From assembly GCA_050179685.1 (NCBI GenBank), contig JBFXEW010000009.1:1-64000 (forward strand): DNA of 64,000 nucleotides. Direction: 5' to 3'. Shown piece after piece: positions 53,097-62,889 of the stretch; position 1 is the stretch's first letter; each line of letters begins with the position of its first letter. The notes under the pieces are model-generated. The model was given only the letters and a program-made list of their open reading frames with translations. It did not search any database and had not been told where the DNA came from. The stretch is from GWE2-40-63 sp050179685. GTDB lineage: Bacteria; Bacteroidota; Bacteroidia; Bacteroidales; SZUA-534. The position numbers and the translations under genes are program-made.

Positions 53097-54473
53097 TTAA
53101 AACAGATTTACCTTCTGAGCTTCACCCGGAATTACCTGGAAAAGAATGGAACTGGTAAAAGCACTTTCTTTGGCATTTCTCGACCGCGAAATTACCCGGT
53201 AGCTGCCCGGTAACATTACCACAGTTTGCTGCGTTACCTCGCTGTTTAAACTGTGAATCCAAACCAGTGCATCGCCCGCTTCTTTATAAATGGCTCCGTA
53301 ACCGGGCGCTGAACTGATAAAAGTAACCAAACCGGCTTGTGGAATCTGTATAGTTGTGGTTTTACTTTGTGTTATTTCTATTGGGCTGATTATTAAGCGG
53401 GGAATGGTAAGCAATTCAATCTCGTAGGTTCCAATCAGGTATTTGGTGCTTACATCAACACTTTGCAGATTGATGATTTGATTGTTATTTTCTTGCCTTA
53501 CCAGAAATTGCAGATTGCTGAAGTAGGGCGATTTTTTCGATTTTACCTGCAAACTTCCCTGGGGTGTTTTAATTGCGATGGTATTGTGTTCGCCGGGAAT
53601 TAGCTGTACCGAATCGATGCTTACCGGAGGAATGGTATGAACCTGAATTTTATAGACGGGAACAGGGTCGAGCCGAAGGGTATCGGGAACGCCTTTGTGG
53701 TTCATGGTATGAATAAAGTTGTGGTAAAGTTTGCCGGTATAACTGTCGTAAAAAGTCATGTTCACATTGGTTTCCAGGGGGCGCATGTAGCTGTCGAGCA
53801 AATTAACCTGGGCTGTGGTTGTATTCAATGCCTGGGTAATTACCACTTCAAGAATTTCTTTAAAACGGTTTTCGTCGGCGGCATCGTAGTAACGACCAAT
53901 GCATTCAAAAGCATCTTTAAAATCTTCGTCAATACCCACACCAATAACAAAAGGTTTTAATACAATTCCCGATTGTTGCAAGCGCAGCGAAACGGCACAA
54001 GGGTCACCATCGCACGACTCAATGCCATCGGTAATCAGAATTATAATGTTTCGGCAGTCGGAACATTTGGGAAAATCGCCGGCACTCAGTTCCAGCGAGT
54101 GGGCAATGGGAGTAGTTCCTTGGGGACGAATCCGGTTGATTTTATTTTTTATCTCGTTGCTGTTGCGTTTCGAAAACGCTACCTCCAGTTTGGTGTCGTT
54201 ACAATCTTGCGGAGGGACCGGTTTTTGGTGTCCGTAAACGCGTAAGGCCATTTCCAGGTGAGGTACTTTTTGCAGGCTGTCGACCAAATCGACCAATAAT
54301 TTTTGGGCAACCTGCATTTTTGTTCCGCTTTCCCAGCTGCTGAGCATGCTTTGCGAACCATCGAGCACAAAAAGTATTCGGGTAAGCGGAATGGGTTCCG
54401 GTTTTTTATTCTGGCTGTGAGCCAAAAGAGTTAAAGCTATTAAAACAAATACGGTGGCAGATTTCTTAATCAT
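53097..54473 (-). CDS. Exported VWA-domain protein
   Basis: A 458-aa protein when started at the ATG 54471-54473, which gives a clean signal peptide (KKSATVFVLIALTLLAHSQ). A start at 54545 is possible but its extra 24 residues would precede the signal and overlap a -7-like box TATTTTTG (54513-54520). The VWA domain (about 31-215) has the metal-binding set FVLDGSQS (D38, S40, S42), GTTPIAH and ITDGIES. Residues 216-458 look like tandem beta domains. Cysteine pairs (DC and CSDC) are present. It is likely periplasmic or surface exposed; the ligand is unknown. Confidence 0.82.
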   Translation of the reverse strand: MIKKSATVFVLIALTLLAHSQNKKPEPIPLTRILFVLDGSQSMLSSWESGTKMQVAQKLLVDLVDSLQKVPHLEMALRVYGHQKPVPPQDCNDTKLEVAFSKRNSNEIKNKINRIRPQGTTPIAHSLELSAGDFPKCSDCRNIIILITDGIESCDGDPCAVSLRLQQSGIVLKPFVIGVGIDEDFKDAFECIGRYYDAADENRFKEILEVVITQALNTTTAQVNLLDSYMRPLETNVNMTFYDSYTGKLYHNFIHTMNHKGVPDTLRLDPVPVYKIQVHTIPPVSIDSVQLIPGEHNTIAIKTPQGSLQVKSKKSPYFSNLQFLVRQENNNQIINLQSVDVSTKYLIGTYEIELLTIPRLIISPIEITQSKTTTIQIPQAGLVTFISSAPGYGAIYKEAGDALVWIHSLNSEVTQQTVVMLPGSYRVISRSRNAKESAFTSSILFQVIPGEAQKVNLF

Positions 54474-54584
54474 AATTTCAGGTTCACGGCCTTTTGTAAG
54501 GCTATTGTTTGGCAAAAATAGTTTTTCTACCCCAAAAGCGTTCATTTAATTGATGGAATAAAAAACAGAAGCCCATAATTTTAT

Positions 54585-54592
54585 TAAATTTG
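54585..54592 (+). promoter_or_regulatory. -7 box TAAATTTG before the NdpA-like gene
   Basis: An exact TAnnTTTG element 23 nt before the ATG at 54616. No -33 box at the right spacing was seen. Confidence 0.45.
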
Positions 54593-54615
54593 TCATCCAT
54601 TTTAAACGGCAAAAT

Positions 54616-55662
54616 ATGTTCGATTTTACTAACGTTAACCTGAACCAGATAATTGTACACCAGATCGGGAACCGGGTCGAGGAAGAAGGGGTTAAGCTCT
54701 CGAAACGCGAAATGCAGGTGAACGACCATACAGTTGAAGGAATTTTAAAGCAATATTTTTTATCGCCTTTTAAGGCCGATTACTTTTATAATTTTTCGCA
54801 TGAATCGGATTTGCAGTTGAATGCGGTTTTTAATTTTGCCAAACAATTATTCGAAAACCCCAATAGTTTTTATGAGCAATCGACCAATCTGGCGTATCAT
54901 CTGTATAACAGCTCGAATCACCCTAAAATAAAGCCGGGAGAGTTTTATGTGGTTCGTTTTTCTGATGTTCAGATAGGCGATGAGGTGGTGGATGGCATCG
55001 GTTTGTTTAAGTCGGAAACCAAGGACACTTACATTCGCGTTTATCAGAAAGAAGAAAACTACGAGGTGGACTACGAAAATGGCATCAATATTAAAAAACT
55101 GGATAAGGGTTGTTTGATTTTTAACTCCGAAGAAGAATACGGTTTTAAAGTTTCCATTATCGATGCCACCAATAAAGCCAGCGAAGCCTTGTATTGGCGC
55201 GATGAGTTTTTGGGTGTGGCTCCGCGCGAAAATGAATTCTACCAGACCAATCAATTGATTGATATGTGCCGGAGCTTTAGCGACGAAGTGCTAACCGAAA
55301 AAAATAATGTGGAGAAACACGAGCAGGTGTCGTTCTTAAAACGTACCGAGGACTATTTAAAAAAACACAACGATTTTAATAACGAAGATTTTAAAAACAT
55401 TGTAATTGGCGACGAGCAGATTAGTGAAGCTTTTGAGGAATTTAAACAGGGATTTGAACAGGAGCGTGAGCTAACACCTTTTGAGCAGTTTAAGATTTCG
55501 GAACCGGCACTTAAAAAGGGGAAGAAATACTTCCGGAGTATCATTAAACTCGATAAAAATTTTCATATTTATGTGCATTCGAATCCCGATTTTATTGAAA
55601 AAGGATTCGATAACCTGCGCAGCTTAAAATATTACAAACTATACTTTCACGACGAAAGTTAA
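54616..55662 (+). CDS. NdpA-like nucleoid-associated protein
   Basis: A 348-aa protein of the NA37/YejK (nucleoid-associated NdpA) family. Typical text: IIVHQIGNRVEEEGVKLS at the N-terminus, YHLYNSSNHPKIKPGEFYVVRF in the middle, and EFFLGVAPR-type AALYWRDEFLGVAPRENEF-like segment, with GYFRSI-like KKYFRSIIKLDKNFHIYVHS near the C-terminus. Members bind the nucleoid, but their precise role is unclear. A small conserved protein follows 31 nt later and the two share a terminator. Confidence 0.88.
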   Translation: MFDFTNVNLNQIIVHQIGNRVEEEGVKLSKREMQVNDHTVEGILKQYFLSPFKADYFYNFSHESDLQLNAVFNFAKQLFENPNSFYEQSTNLAYHLYNSSNHPKIKPGEFYVVRFSDVQIGDEVVDGIGLFKSETKDTYIRVYQKEENYEVDYENGINIKKLDKGCLIFNSEEEYGFKVSIIDATNKASEALYWRDEFLGVAPRENEFYQTNQLIDMCRSFSDEVLTEKNNVEKHEQVSFLKRTEDYLKKHNDFNNEDFKNIVIGDEQISEAFEEFKQGFEQERELTPFEQFKISEPALKKGKKYFRSIIKLDKNFHIYVHSNPDFIEKGFDNLRSLKYYKLYFHDES

Positions 55663-55693
55663 GCAAACAATGATAATTATTAAATAAGGTACC

Positions 55694-55975
55694 ATGGCAT
55701 CGATTAGAGCATTTAAAAAAGACATTAATTACGTAACTTCCGAACTGGTTGTTGAGTGTTTTACCCTGAATTACCTGTTTCCGGAAAAAAATCAGGACGA
55801 ACTGGCTTCAATTATATCCGATAGTGTGAACATGAAGCTGAACCTGCTGAACAAAATAAACCAAAGCCGTTCAGAAAAGAAAGCTGATAAAACGGAAATG
55901 AAGAAGCTGCGATTGGAGTTTAAAAACGAAGTAGAATCGTTGGTTGGCCGTTTATCGAAGATACCGGTGCAATAA
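55694..55975 (+). CDS. Small conserved helical protein
   Basis: A 93-aa acidic/basic helical protein (KKDINYVTSELVVECFTLNY and a charged C-terminal coil KKADKTEMKKLRLEFKNEV). I recall it as a recurring Bacteroidota hypothetical. No function known. It follows the NdpA-like gene in the same unit, so a nucleoid or partner role is possible. Confidence 0.75.
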   Translation: MASIRAFKKDINYVTSELVVECFTLNYLFPEKNQDELASIISDSVNMKLNLLNKINQSRSEKKADKTEMKKLRLEFKNEVESLVGRLSKIPVQ

Positions 55976-55993
55976 GTTCATTTCTTAAACTAA

Positions 55994-56052
55994 GCAAAAG
56001 CGTTGCGGTGAACCTTACCTTATTTTCGGTTCATTTCAACGCTTTTGTTTTT
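55994..56052 (+). terminator. Terminator of the NdpA-like unit
   Basis: CAAAAGCGTTG (55995-56005) pairs perfectly with CAACGCTTTTG (56037-56047), with extra inner GGTGAACC/GGTTCA pairing, followed by a T-rich tail to 56052. Confidence 0.9.
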
Positions 56053-56075
56053 CAATAGCAAAAATTAAATTTTGT

Positions 56076-56160
56076 GCCGTGAAAATTTTATTTTCCTGCT
56101 GTGGAAATTTTTATTTCCTGCGGTGAAAATATTTATTTCCTGTTGTGGAGATTTTATTGC
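56076..56160. repeat. 22-bp tandem repeat, almost four units
   Basis: Units start at 56076, 56098, 56120 and 56142. Each follows the pattern GyyGTGgAAATTTTTATTTCCT. No indel separates the first three. The fourth covers the stop codon (56154-56156) of the minus-strand lipoprotein gene and is truncated. Confidence 0.75.
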
Positions 56161-56687
56161 CCAAGAATCTTAGCATCCACAAAGAACTCCGCATCCAAAT
56201 CGATGTGGTGGTCGGTCGATAAAGCTTCATCGGTTACGGTATTTACCCGTAGTTTAAAATTATCTTTCAGAATGTAATCTTTCAGATCAACTCCGCTGGT
56301 TTCCAGCGATAAAACGGTACCGGTATCGTTGGGTATGGATTCTTTCCAGGCAATTTCCGTTTCGTCGAGTCCGTCGGCTGAAATGTAGATGTGCAGCTCG
56401 TTTAAGAAACTGAAATCAGATTCTGAAGGAGCAGTCAGGGTCAGGGTCAGCGATCTCAGGCTAATTTCTTCAACCAAATCTTTGCGGGTGTTATTCACTG
56501 AAAAGGTTGATGCGGTATTGGATTCAATTTCGGGTGTAAACACATCGAAGGGAAGGTTTATACCAAAGGTAGCCGGAATGACAATGTTTTCTTCATAATT
56601 CAGGGTGAACTGGGTAAGTTTATCCAGTTTGTCGCAGCCGGCAAGCAGGGCTATAAGTATAAGGCTTAAAAAACTAACTTTCTTCAT
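56154..56687 (-). CDS. Lipoprotein of unknown function
   Basis: A 177-aa lipoprotein: the signal sequence ends in the lipobox LLAGC (Cys18). The mature part has beta-rich text with TLTLTAPSESDFSFLNELHIYISADG. I recognise no family. It is the last gene in the minus-strand cluster, separated from the kinase gene by 20 nt, so it is probably cotranscribed. Confidence 0.8.
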   Translation of the reverse strand: MKKVSFLSLILIALLAGCDKLDKLTQFTLNYEENIVIPATFGINLPFDVFTPEIESNTASTFSVNNTRKDLVEEISLRSLTLTLTAPSESDFSFLNELHIYISADGLDETEIAWKESIPNDTGTVLSLETSGVDLKDYILKDNFKLRVNTVTDEALSTDHHIDLDAEFFVDAKILGQ

Positions 56688-56707
56688 ACGTTTATTCTGA
56701 TTTAAAA

Positions 56708-59700
56708 TTACAATTCGGTTTGTTCTGTTTTATTTGTCATTGGCAAAGTAAAATAACAAACAGTTCCCTGATTTAACACCGAATCGACCCAAATGGTTCC
56801 GCCCATCTGCGAAACAATTTTTCGACAAAGGGTTAAACCAATGCCTGTGCCCCCATAGAGCTTGTCGTTGTTACTTTCAATTTTGTAAAAAGGTTCAAAT
56901 ATCAGTTCCAGTTGGCTTTCATCGATACCAATGCCGGTATCGGCCACAAAAAACCGCAATTGATTATTAAACTTTTCGAAACCAAAACTAATCTGACCTT
57001 GTTCAGTAAATTTGTAGGCATTCGAAAGCAGGTTGGCAATAACCTGACGGAACCTGACTTTATTATAATTTAATTCAATTTCAGCGATTTCTTTATTGAG
57101 TATATAACTGATGGTAATGCTTTTTTTGTTGTTTATTTGAAATTGTTTCTCAATTTCAAGCATTAATTGTATTAAGTCGAAACGGGTATCTGTCATTAAA
57201 TCCTGGTTCGATTCAATTTGCGATATTTCAATTATTTCGTCCATCATTTGGAGCAGGGTGTCGGAATTGTTGTTTATTATCTGAACAAATTCATTTAGCT
57301 GGTTCTGATCGAATTTTGGTTCGGCCATGAGTTTTGAAAATCCGCAAACGGCATTCAGCGGGGTACGGAATTCGTGACTGATGTTATTTAAAAAGGCTGT
57401 TTTTAGGCGGTCCGATTCTTCCGCTTTGTTTTTGGCAATTAACAATTCTTTGGTTCGCTCGTCGACCAATTGTTCCAGGTAACTACGGTATTTCACCAGT
57501 TCCTGATTTTGTTCGCTAATCTGTTTCTGTTTTTGATTCAACAAATGGTTTTTTTGTTCCAGTTCAAGGGTTCGGGCCGTAACTTTTGCCTCCAATACCT
57601 CTTTTTCTAATTGGTGGGTATATTCGCGTCGTTTAATGTAAATGTAAACTGCTGTAGCAACTATCAGGGCAACAATTCCCCAGAACCAAATGTATTTCCA
57701 CAAAGGTTTTCTTATAATAAGTTCTAACAAAATGGGACTGGGAGTAACCACACCATCGCCTGTCGATGCGTAAAGCTCAAAGGTATAAGTTCCGTCGCTG
57801 AGTCGCGGATAATCAATGCTTCTGAGTTTGGTTTGCTCGGCTTCCATATCGTAACCCAGCATTTGGTATTGATACAAAACATGTTTGGGTTCACTCAGAT
57901 GCACCCCGATATACGCAATGCTTACATTGTAGATTCCCGGTTTTAATACAATGCTTTTTGTGAAATCAACTTCCCGGTCGTTTATTTTTACCGAAGTTAT
58001 GTTTAATATAGGGGCTACCAAAGCCTGGTCTTCTCTTTCGGGATTATAATTCCAAAGCCCCTGATTTGAACCGAACCAGATTTGATTCTGAGCATCTTTG
58101 TAAATAGCGTTTTCAGTAAAATTACAATTCCCCGGAATTCCGGCATAAAGTTGCAGCGGTTTAACCAATAAGTTATTCAGGTTTATTTTGCTTATTCCGC
58201 CACGGTGTCCGGCCCACAGGTAGTTATTGCTGTCGGCTATCAGCGAGTAAATGTAATTTGATAAAAGACCTTCCTGAACGCTTATTCCGGCTATGGAATC
58301 GTTTTGAATCCGGAAAATTCCGCCTCCGTGTGAACCAACCCAAATGGTGGAATCTTTGGTTTCAGTAATTGGCCCGAGCGAAGCCACACCATCTTCTGAG
58401 ATTATCGGAAATTTATAAAGACTGCCATCTTTTATGCAAACCAAAATATTACTTACCGATGTAATCCACAACTGGTTTTTTGAATCGAGTAAAAGATGGT
58501 TTATAACGTTGTGTGGAAGTCCATCGGCTATGGTGTACCACCGGCAGTTCCCGGTATCCTTATTTATTTGGCAAACTCCTTTTGGGGTGCCAACCCACAA
58601 CTGGGTTTTATTGCCGCTTAAGGCTGTAATGGTGTTTTCGAGTTGTCCGCGGGTAAAAAAATAGGGCGTAATGCTATCATCGGCCACATTTAAGCGATAC
58701 AAGCCGTTTTTATAAGTGCCAATCCAAAGGTTGTTTGAGTCGCTTGAAAAAAGTGCAGTTATTCTGCCACCTGACAATTCATTAGCTTCTCCATAGCTTT
58801 TTATCAGGGAGTCGTTGTGGTATTTTAGCAGTTGACCACCCGTGGCAACCCAACGGTATTTTTTATGGCCGGTAACTGCTGAAATCAGGTTTTCGCTAAG
58901 TGGTTCGGGCAGTTTGTATTTAGTAAATGCTTTTCGGGTTATTTGCGTAAGGCCGGAACCATAGTTTCCACTCCAGATATTGCCCTCGCGGTCTTCATAA
59001 ATGGATTTCACATAGTTGGTCGAAAAACCGGAATCTTTATTGTAAAAAGAAAAGTCAGGAGTTGATTCATTGGTGGAAAATGAAATTCGAATTAAGCCTT
59101 GTCCAAAACTTGCCACCCAAAGGTTTTTCTGGTTGTCTTCGATAATTTGCTGAATGGGACTGGTTATTGAAGTGGTGGTTCCGGATAAGGGAATAACCTT
59201 AAATTGGTTATTTTTTAAAAGAATTTTAAAGATGCCACTGTTTTCGGTGGCTGCATAAAAGCCCGAGCCCTGTTTCATTTGAATAAGCGAGGGAATTTTC
59301 TCCTTTGGAATTTCATGCAATTGTTCAATAATTTCAATGCTTCCGTTGTTTTGTAGTTTGCAAATGATAACGCCCACATCAGTTCCGGCTATAATTATGT
59401 TTTCTTCGATAAATTCAAACGAAAATACAGATAGTTGGTTTTTGTCGGGCAAAGTTGTTGTTTCCAGCGTATTGTCTCCAATTTTAATGAGGCCCTGTTG
59501 GTAAGTTCCTGCCCAGAGTTGTCCGCCGGGGCTACGTTTTATTTGTGTTATGGCTGTTTGTTGATTTTTTGCTTGCAATACAGAAAACATCCTTCCGTTA
59601 AAATAGCTTATTTTTCCATTCCGATGACCCAGCCAAAGCTCATTATTCCGGCTATAACTACAGCTTATAAAATTGTCGGCTAATGAATCGTTTACCGTAA

Positions 59701-59938
59701 AATGTTGAAATATAAAACCATCGTAGCGGGTTAATCCATTTCCGGTACTAATCCAAAGATAACCCAACGAATCCTGAGTAATACTATAAACATAGGGTTG
59801 CGCCAATTCGACCTGAAAATCGCGTAATTGATAAGGGAGTGCATCCAGTTTTATGGGATTCAGCAATAATAAAACCGCTAAAGCAAGCTTGCAGCATACA
59901 AGGCAAAGAAAACTCAGGGTTTTAATCTGTTGCTTCAT
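56708..59938 (-). CDS. Two-component-regulator-propeller histidine kinase
   Basis: A 1076-aa membrane kinase with signal/TM1 (about 10-30), fourteen or so Reg_prop propeller motifs (about 40-650, e.g. SYRWVATGGQLLKY and NLWIGTYKNGLYRL), a Y_Y_Y domain (about 655-725), TM2 (about 743-763), a coiled coil and HisKA (H in LNNISHEFRTPLNAVCGF). HATPase boxes: NLLSNAYKF, VADTGIGIDES, GGTGIGLTLC. Unlike full HTCS proteins it lacks a receiver and AraC domain. Its ATG shares one base with the stop of the upstream exported protein (TAATG). Confidence 0.9.
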   Translation of the reverse strand: MKQQIKTLSFLCLVCCKLALAVLLLLNPIKLDALPYQLRDFQVELAQPYVYSITQDSLGYLWISTGNGLTRYDGFIFQHFTVNDSLADNFISCSYSRNNELWLGHRNGKISYFNGRMFSVLQAKNQQTAITQIKRSPGGQLWAGTYQQGLIKIGDNTLETTTLPDKNQLSVFSFEFIEENIIIAGTDVGVIICKLQNNGSIEIIEQLHEIPKEKIPSLIQMKQGSGFYAATENSGIFKILLKNNQFKVIPLSGTTTSITSPIQQIIEDNQKNLWVASFGQGLIRISFSTNESTPDFSFYNKDSGFSTNYVKSIYEDREGNIWSGNYGSGLTQITRKAFTKYKLPEPLSENLISAVTGHKKYRWVATGGQLLKYHNDSLIKSYGEANELSGGRITALFSSDSNNLWIGTYKNGLYRLNVADDSITPYFFTRGQLENTITALSGNKTQLWVGTPKGVCQINKDTGNCRWYTIADGLPHNVINHLLLDSKNQLWITSVSNILVCIKDGSLYKFPIISEDGVASLGPITETKDSTIWVGSHGGGIFRIQNDSIAGISVQEGLLSNYIYSLIADSNNYLWAGHRGGISKINLNNLLVKPLQLYAGIPGNCNFTENAIYKDAQNQIWFGSNQGLWNYNPEREDQALVAPILNITSVKINDREVDFTKSIVLKPGIYNVSIAYIGVHLSEPKHVLYQYQMLGYDMEAEQTKLRSIDYPRLSDGTYTFELYASTGDGVVTPSPILLELIIRKPLWKYIWFWGIVALIVATAVYIYIKRREYTHQLEKEVLEAKVTARTLELEQKNHLLNQKQKQISEQNQELVKYRSYLEQLVDERTKELLIAKNKAEESDRLKTAFLNNISHEFRTPLNAVCGFSKLMAEPKFDQNQLNEFVQIINNNSDTLLQMMDEIIEISQIESNQDLMTDTRFDLIQLMLEIEKQFQINNKKSITISYILNKEIAEIELNYNKVRFRQVIANLLSNAYKFTEQGQISFGFEKFNNQLRFFVADTGIGIDESQLELIFEPFYKIESNNDKLYGGTGIGLTLCRKIVSQMGGTIWVDSVLNQGTVCYFTLPMTNKTEQTEL

Positions 59939-60903
59939 TAGTGAATTCCCTCCATCTTTATTTTGGGTTTATACACAGGAACTCCGCCAATGGGAATAAC
60001 AAAAAAGGGCAACGAAAGTCCGTATTGGTTGCGCACTACCACCACCACATTATTATTCATGATGGTTTGCTGCTGGTTTTTTACAAACTGCACCTCGAGA
60101 GAGCTGTTTTTTTCTTCTTCAACAATGGGATATTTACGCATTATCCAATGGTCGTCGCCCGATATTTCTGAAATAATCCCGTTTTTTGCAATAGATATAA
60201 TACGGATTAATCCGTCGTTGTCCCAGTCAAAATTCGATATCTCAACAGAAACCGTTAAATCGTCGATATAAGGGTAGATTTGCGATACCTGTTTGGGTTC
60301 GTTCGATAAACGAAACGTATATTCGTAGGTAAACACGTTTCCTCCTTCAACGGGAATGTTTTGATCGGGACTGCTGCTCAGGAAATAGCGGTAAAGATTG
60401 CCATCGTCGCCCGACTCGCCCTGGGCAATTATTTTGAAGATGCGACCCTGGAATTTTTTAACGTACTCTCCCTCGTAAGGATTGATGGGTCCAAACGTAT
60501 AGTAAGCTTCATCGTATTTCGATTCGGAACCAAAACTTTTACTGGCCAGAAGTATACCACTTTTGTAATTGCCAACCGGGTCGGTAGCCTGAGCGTCGGT
60601 ATGTGACCAACACTCGTTTCCGCCATAAACCGAAAAGCGAATGTTTGTATTGAAATCTCCTTTTGCTTCATCCAGTTTGCCTCCGGTATCCGGGTCGTAA
60701 ACCCTGATGAAAATGGGTTCGGTGTGTTTTTCAGGAATTAAAAAGAAGAAAGTCTGGCAAAAATCGTCGTCGCCCCACGAGGTTTTCGAGTCGGCACCAA
60801 AGGTTACCAGGAAAGGTATGTTTTCATCCTCGGCTGGTGCTGGTTGTGCAAAAAGCCGACTGCTGTTTAAGACTATGAAGAATATTACGATAACGATGCG
60901 CAT
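59938..60903 (-). CDS. Exported protein of unknown function, coupled to the kinase
   Basis: A 321-aa protein with a signal peptide (RIVIVIFFIVLNSSRLFAQ). The mature part is beta-rich: FLVTFGADSKTSWGDDDFCQTFFFLIPEKH, YDPDTGGKLDE, and FRLSNEPKQ. I recognise no established domain. It lies between the PD40/OmpA gene (9 nt gap) and the propeller kinase (TAATG overlap). The placement suggests a periplasmic accessory, possibly a ligand for the propeller; this is inference. Confidence 0.78.
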   Translation of the reverse strand: MRIVIVIFFIVLNSSRLFAQPAPAEDENIPFLVTFGADSKTSWGDDDFCQTFFFLIPEKHTEPIFIRVYDPDTGGKLDEAKGDFNTNIRFSVYGGNECWSHTDAQATDPVGNYKSGILLASKSFGSESKYDEAYYTFGPINPYEGEYVKKFQGRIFKIIAQGESGDDGNLYRYFLSSSPDQNIPVEGGNVFTYEYTFRLSNEPKQVSQIYPYIDDLTVSVEISNFDWDNDGLIRIISIAKNGIISEISGDDHWIMRKYPIVEEEKNSSLEVQFVKNQQQTIMNNNVVVVVRNQYGLSLPFFVIPIGGVPVYKPKIKMEGIH

Positions 60904-60912
60904 AGTGTGTGC

Positions 60913-62880
60913 TTAATTACTGTGTTTTCCAAATATAAACTCAATCCGCTGGTGTGCTGAACTATCGGGAGCTATTTCTTTATCAGGCAGGGGCCGCGAT
61001 TCCCCAAAACCTTCGTATTTTACTCTTTCCGAAACAATAGGAACTTGTTCAAAATACGCTTTCAGACTTTCAGCCCAATTTTCTGATACCGTTTTATTTA
61101 CACCGGCAAACCCTTTGTTTATGGTATGAATTGCAATATAAAGTTCAATATCTGCATTTTGTTTCAAAACATCAACTATTTTACTTAAAATAAGTTGGGT
61201 TGACGAATCAATTTTATTTGCCTGTAGTTGTACCGGCAAATTACTAAGAGGATATAGAGCTTTAAATAAATGGGTTTCCTGCTCCTGGTCCAAATTACTG
61301 AGCAGGTAATACCAGGAAGGTAAAATAACTTTTTCGTCCGGGGTTTCTGTTTTGGTTTCCTGCAGTTGCTCTGTTGTTTGGCTAAACCTAATTTCAGGAT
61401 AATAAATAGCCCAATAATCAAGAGTACGGGCGGTATGAACTGCCAAAGCCTGAAGATCGTCGAATAGCTGTATCCACTTATATACACAAGCTTTTGAGCG
61501 ATTTCCTGTACTGTCGGCTTTTCCCAGCATGCCCAGTTGTATCTTATAATTTCCACTGGTGGTATATATCCGGCTGGTAGCTGGCCCGCGAAGGGTAAAT
61601 CCTTCTCCTAAATTCCACAAATAATCTTCACTTACAAAACCGGGAATGGTGTTTTTGTGTATTCTAAAGCTTATTTCCTTACCTGTTAATGCCGCATTGG
61701 GAGCATCAATATAGGCCTGTTTTATTTCTTCCAGCGTGAATTCGTAGCTGCTTTGACCCATAATGGAATCTATTTGCAAGCTGTCGCGAATTTGAAGTTT
61801 AACCTTGTAGTGCCCCGGACCGGGAAAACAATGGTAGACTTTTACGCCCTGTTTTTTTATGCCGTTGCCAAAGTCCCAGTAAAAGGTTACCGGAATGGTG
61901 TCGTTATAGTTGTATTGTTGTTCATCGGAGAAGGCATAACAATAATTATTTGTCAACATGCTGTCGCAGGTTTCAAAGGTCATGGGGTTCACCTGAAAGT
62001 GAAAAATATCGTCGCTTCCCAGCCGGTTCGATGAAAAGTAACCACTGCTAAAGATGGAATCGCTAATCAGCCCAAAATCGTCGTAGGGCGAATTGATTTC
62101 CGCATCGAGATGAATGGGAGACACCCACTGCTGATTGACCTGTTGCGTATAGAAAATATCTTTTTGCCCCATTCCACCATGTCCGTCGGATGCAAAAAAG
62201 ACTTTATTGCTTGGGTCGGCAAAAGGAAACGATTCGTTATTCGGGGTATTTACCCGGGGTCCCATATTTATCGGTTCGCCCCAGTCCTGTTGATTCCATT
62301 CGCTGTAATACAGGTCGGTACCGCCGTATCCACCGGGCTTATCCGAAGCAAAGTACAGTTGTTTTCCATCGGCACTTAATGCCGGGGTAAGGTAGTTATA
62401 CTGTTTGTTGTTGTGTGTAAACTCTTTGGGTTCCGTCCATTTCCCATCAACTAAATCCGAAACATAGATGCCCAGTTTATTTGCGCTATCGGCCCGGTTC
62501 TTTGTCTGGATTTTCAATTCGTTATTCCGACTGAAATAAACCCGGGTTTGTGTGTGGTTAAAACTTACGGGGCCATCGTTAAAATGGGATGTAAGTTCTT
62601 CGGCCCAAAGTTTTACCGGCTTCCATTCCAAACTGTCTTTGGGCATGGTATAAAAAACGGAACTCAGATTTTTGTTTTGTTGTTGGTAGTTAAATAGGGT
62701 ATTGTTTTTAAGATTGGAGCAAAACACCAGACCTTCGTTATAAAAAGCAGGTGAATACTCATCGTACATTGCCGTACTAAAGAGGGAGCGTTCAACCCTG
62801 AACCCTTTGCTTTGAGCCAGCGCGTTTAATGATGCTGCCATCAGTAGTAGGCTTACGCTATGTGAAATAAATTTTAGCAT
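60913..62880 (-). CDS. PD40/PKD/OmpA-family outer-membrane-associated protein
   Basis: A 655-aa protein with a signal peptide, PD40-like propeller repeats (about 50-290: PALSADGKQLYFASDKPGGYGG, FASDGHGGMGQKDIF, YFSSNRLGSDDIF), two PKD-like beta domains (FYWDFGNGIKKQGVKVYHCFPG and YLWNLGEGF..), and a C-terminal OmpA-like domain (about 540-655, NADIELYIAIHTINKG, YEGFGESRPL and HQRIEFIF). This resembles PorE-type T9SS proteins without the TPR part. It follows PorP/SprF by 9 nt. Confidence 0.88.
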   Translation of the reverse strand: MLKFISHSVSLLLMAASLNALAQSKGFRVERSLFSTAMYDEYSPAFYNEGLVFCSNLKNNTLFNYQQQNKNLSSVFYTMPKDSLEWKPVKLWAEELTSHFNDGPVSFNHTQTRVYFSRNNELKIQTKNRADSANKLGIYVSDLVDGKWTEPKEFTHNNKQYNYLTPALSADGKQLYFASDKPGGYGGTDLYYSEWNQQDWGEPINMGPRVNTPNNESFPFADPSNKVFFASDGHGGMGQKDIFYTQQVNQQWVSPIHLDAEINSPYDDFGLISDSIFSSGYFSSNRLGSDDIFHFQVNPMTFETCDSMLTNNYCYAFSDEQQYNYNDTIPVTFYWDFGNGIKKQGVKVYHCFPGPGHYKVKLQIRDSLQIDSIMGQSSYEFTLEEIKQAYIDAPNAALTGKEISFRIHKNTIPGFVSEDYLWNLGEGFTLRGPATSRIYTTSGNYKIQLGMLGKADSTGNRSKACVYKWIQLFDDLQALAVHTARTLDYWAIYYPEIRFSQTTEQLQETKTETPDEKVILPSWYYLLSNLDQEQETHLFKALYPLSNLPVQLQANKIDSSTQLILSKIVDVLKQNADIELYIAIHTINKGFAGVNKTVSENWAESLKAYFEQVPIVSERVKYEGFGESRPLPDKEIAPDSSAHQRIEFIFGKHSN

Positions 62881-62889
62881 TTTCCTGTA

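Noticed and set aside
54474..54545. Longer start for the VWA protein
   Set aside because: It would put 24 residues before a good signal peptide and overlap a -7-like box; the internal ATG is preferred.
56708..59938. Hybrid two-component system (HTCS) regulator of polysaccharide use
   Set aside because: The protein ends after the HATPase domain; there is no receiver or AraC-type domain and no SusC/SusD genes nearby.
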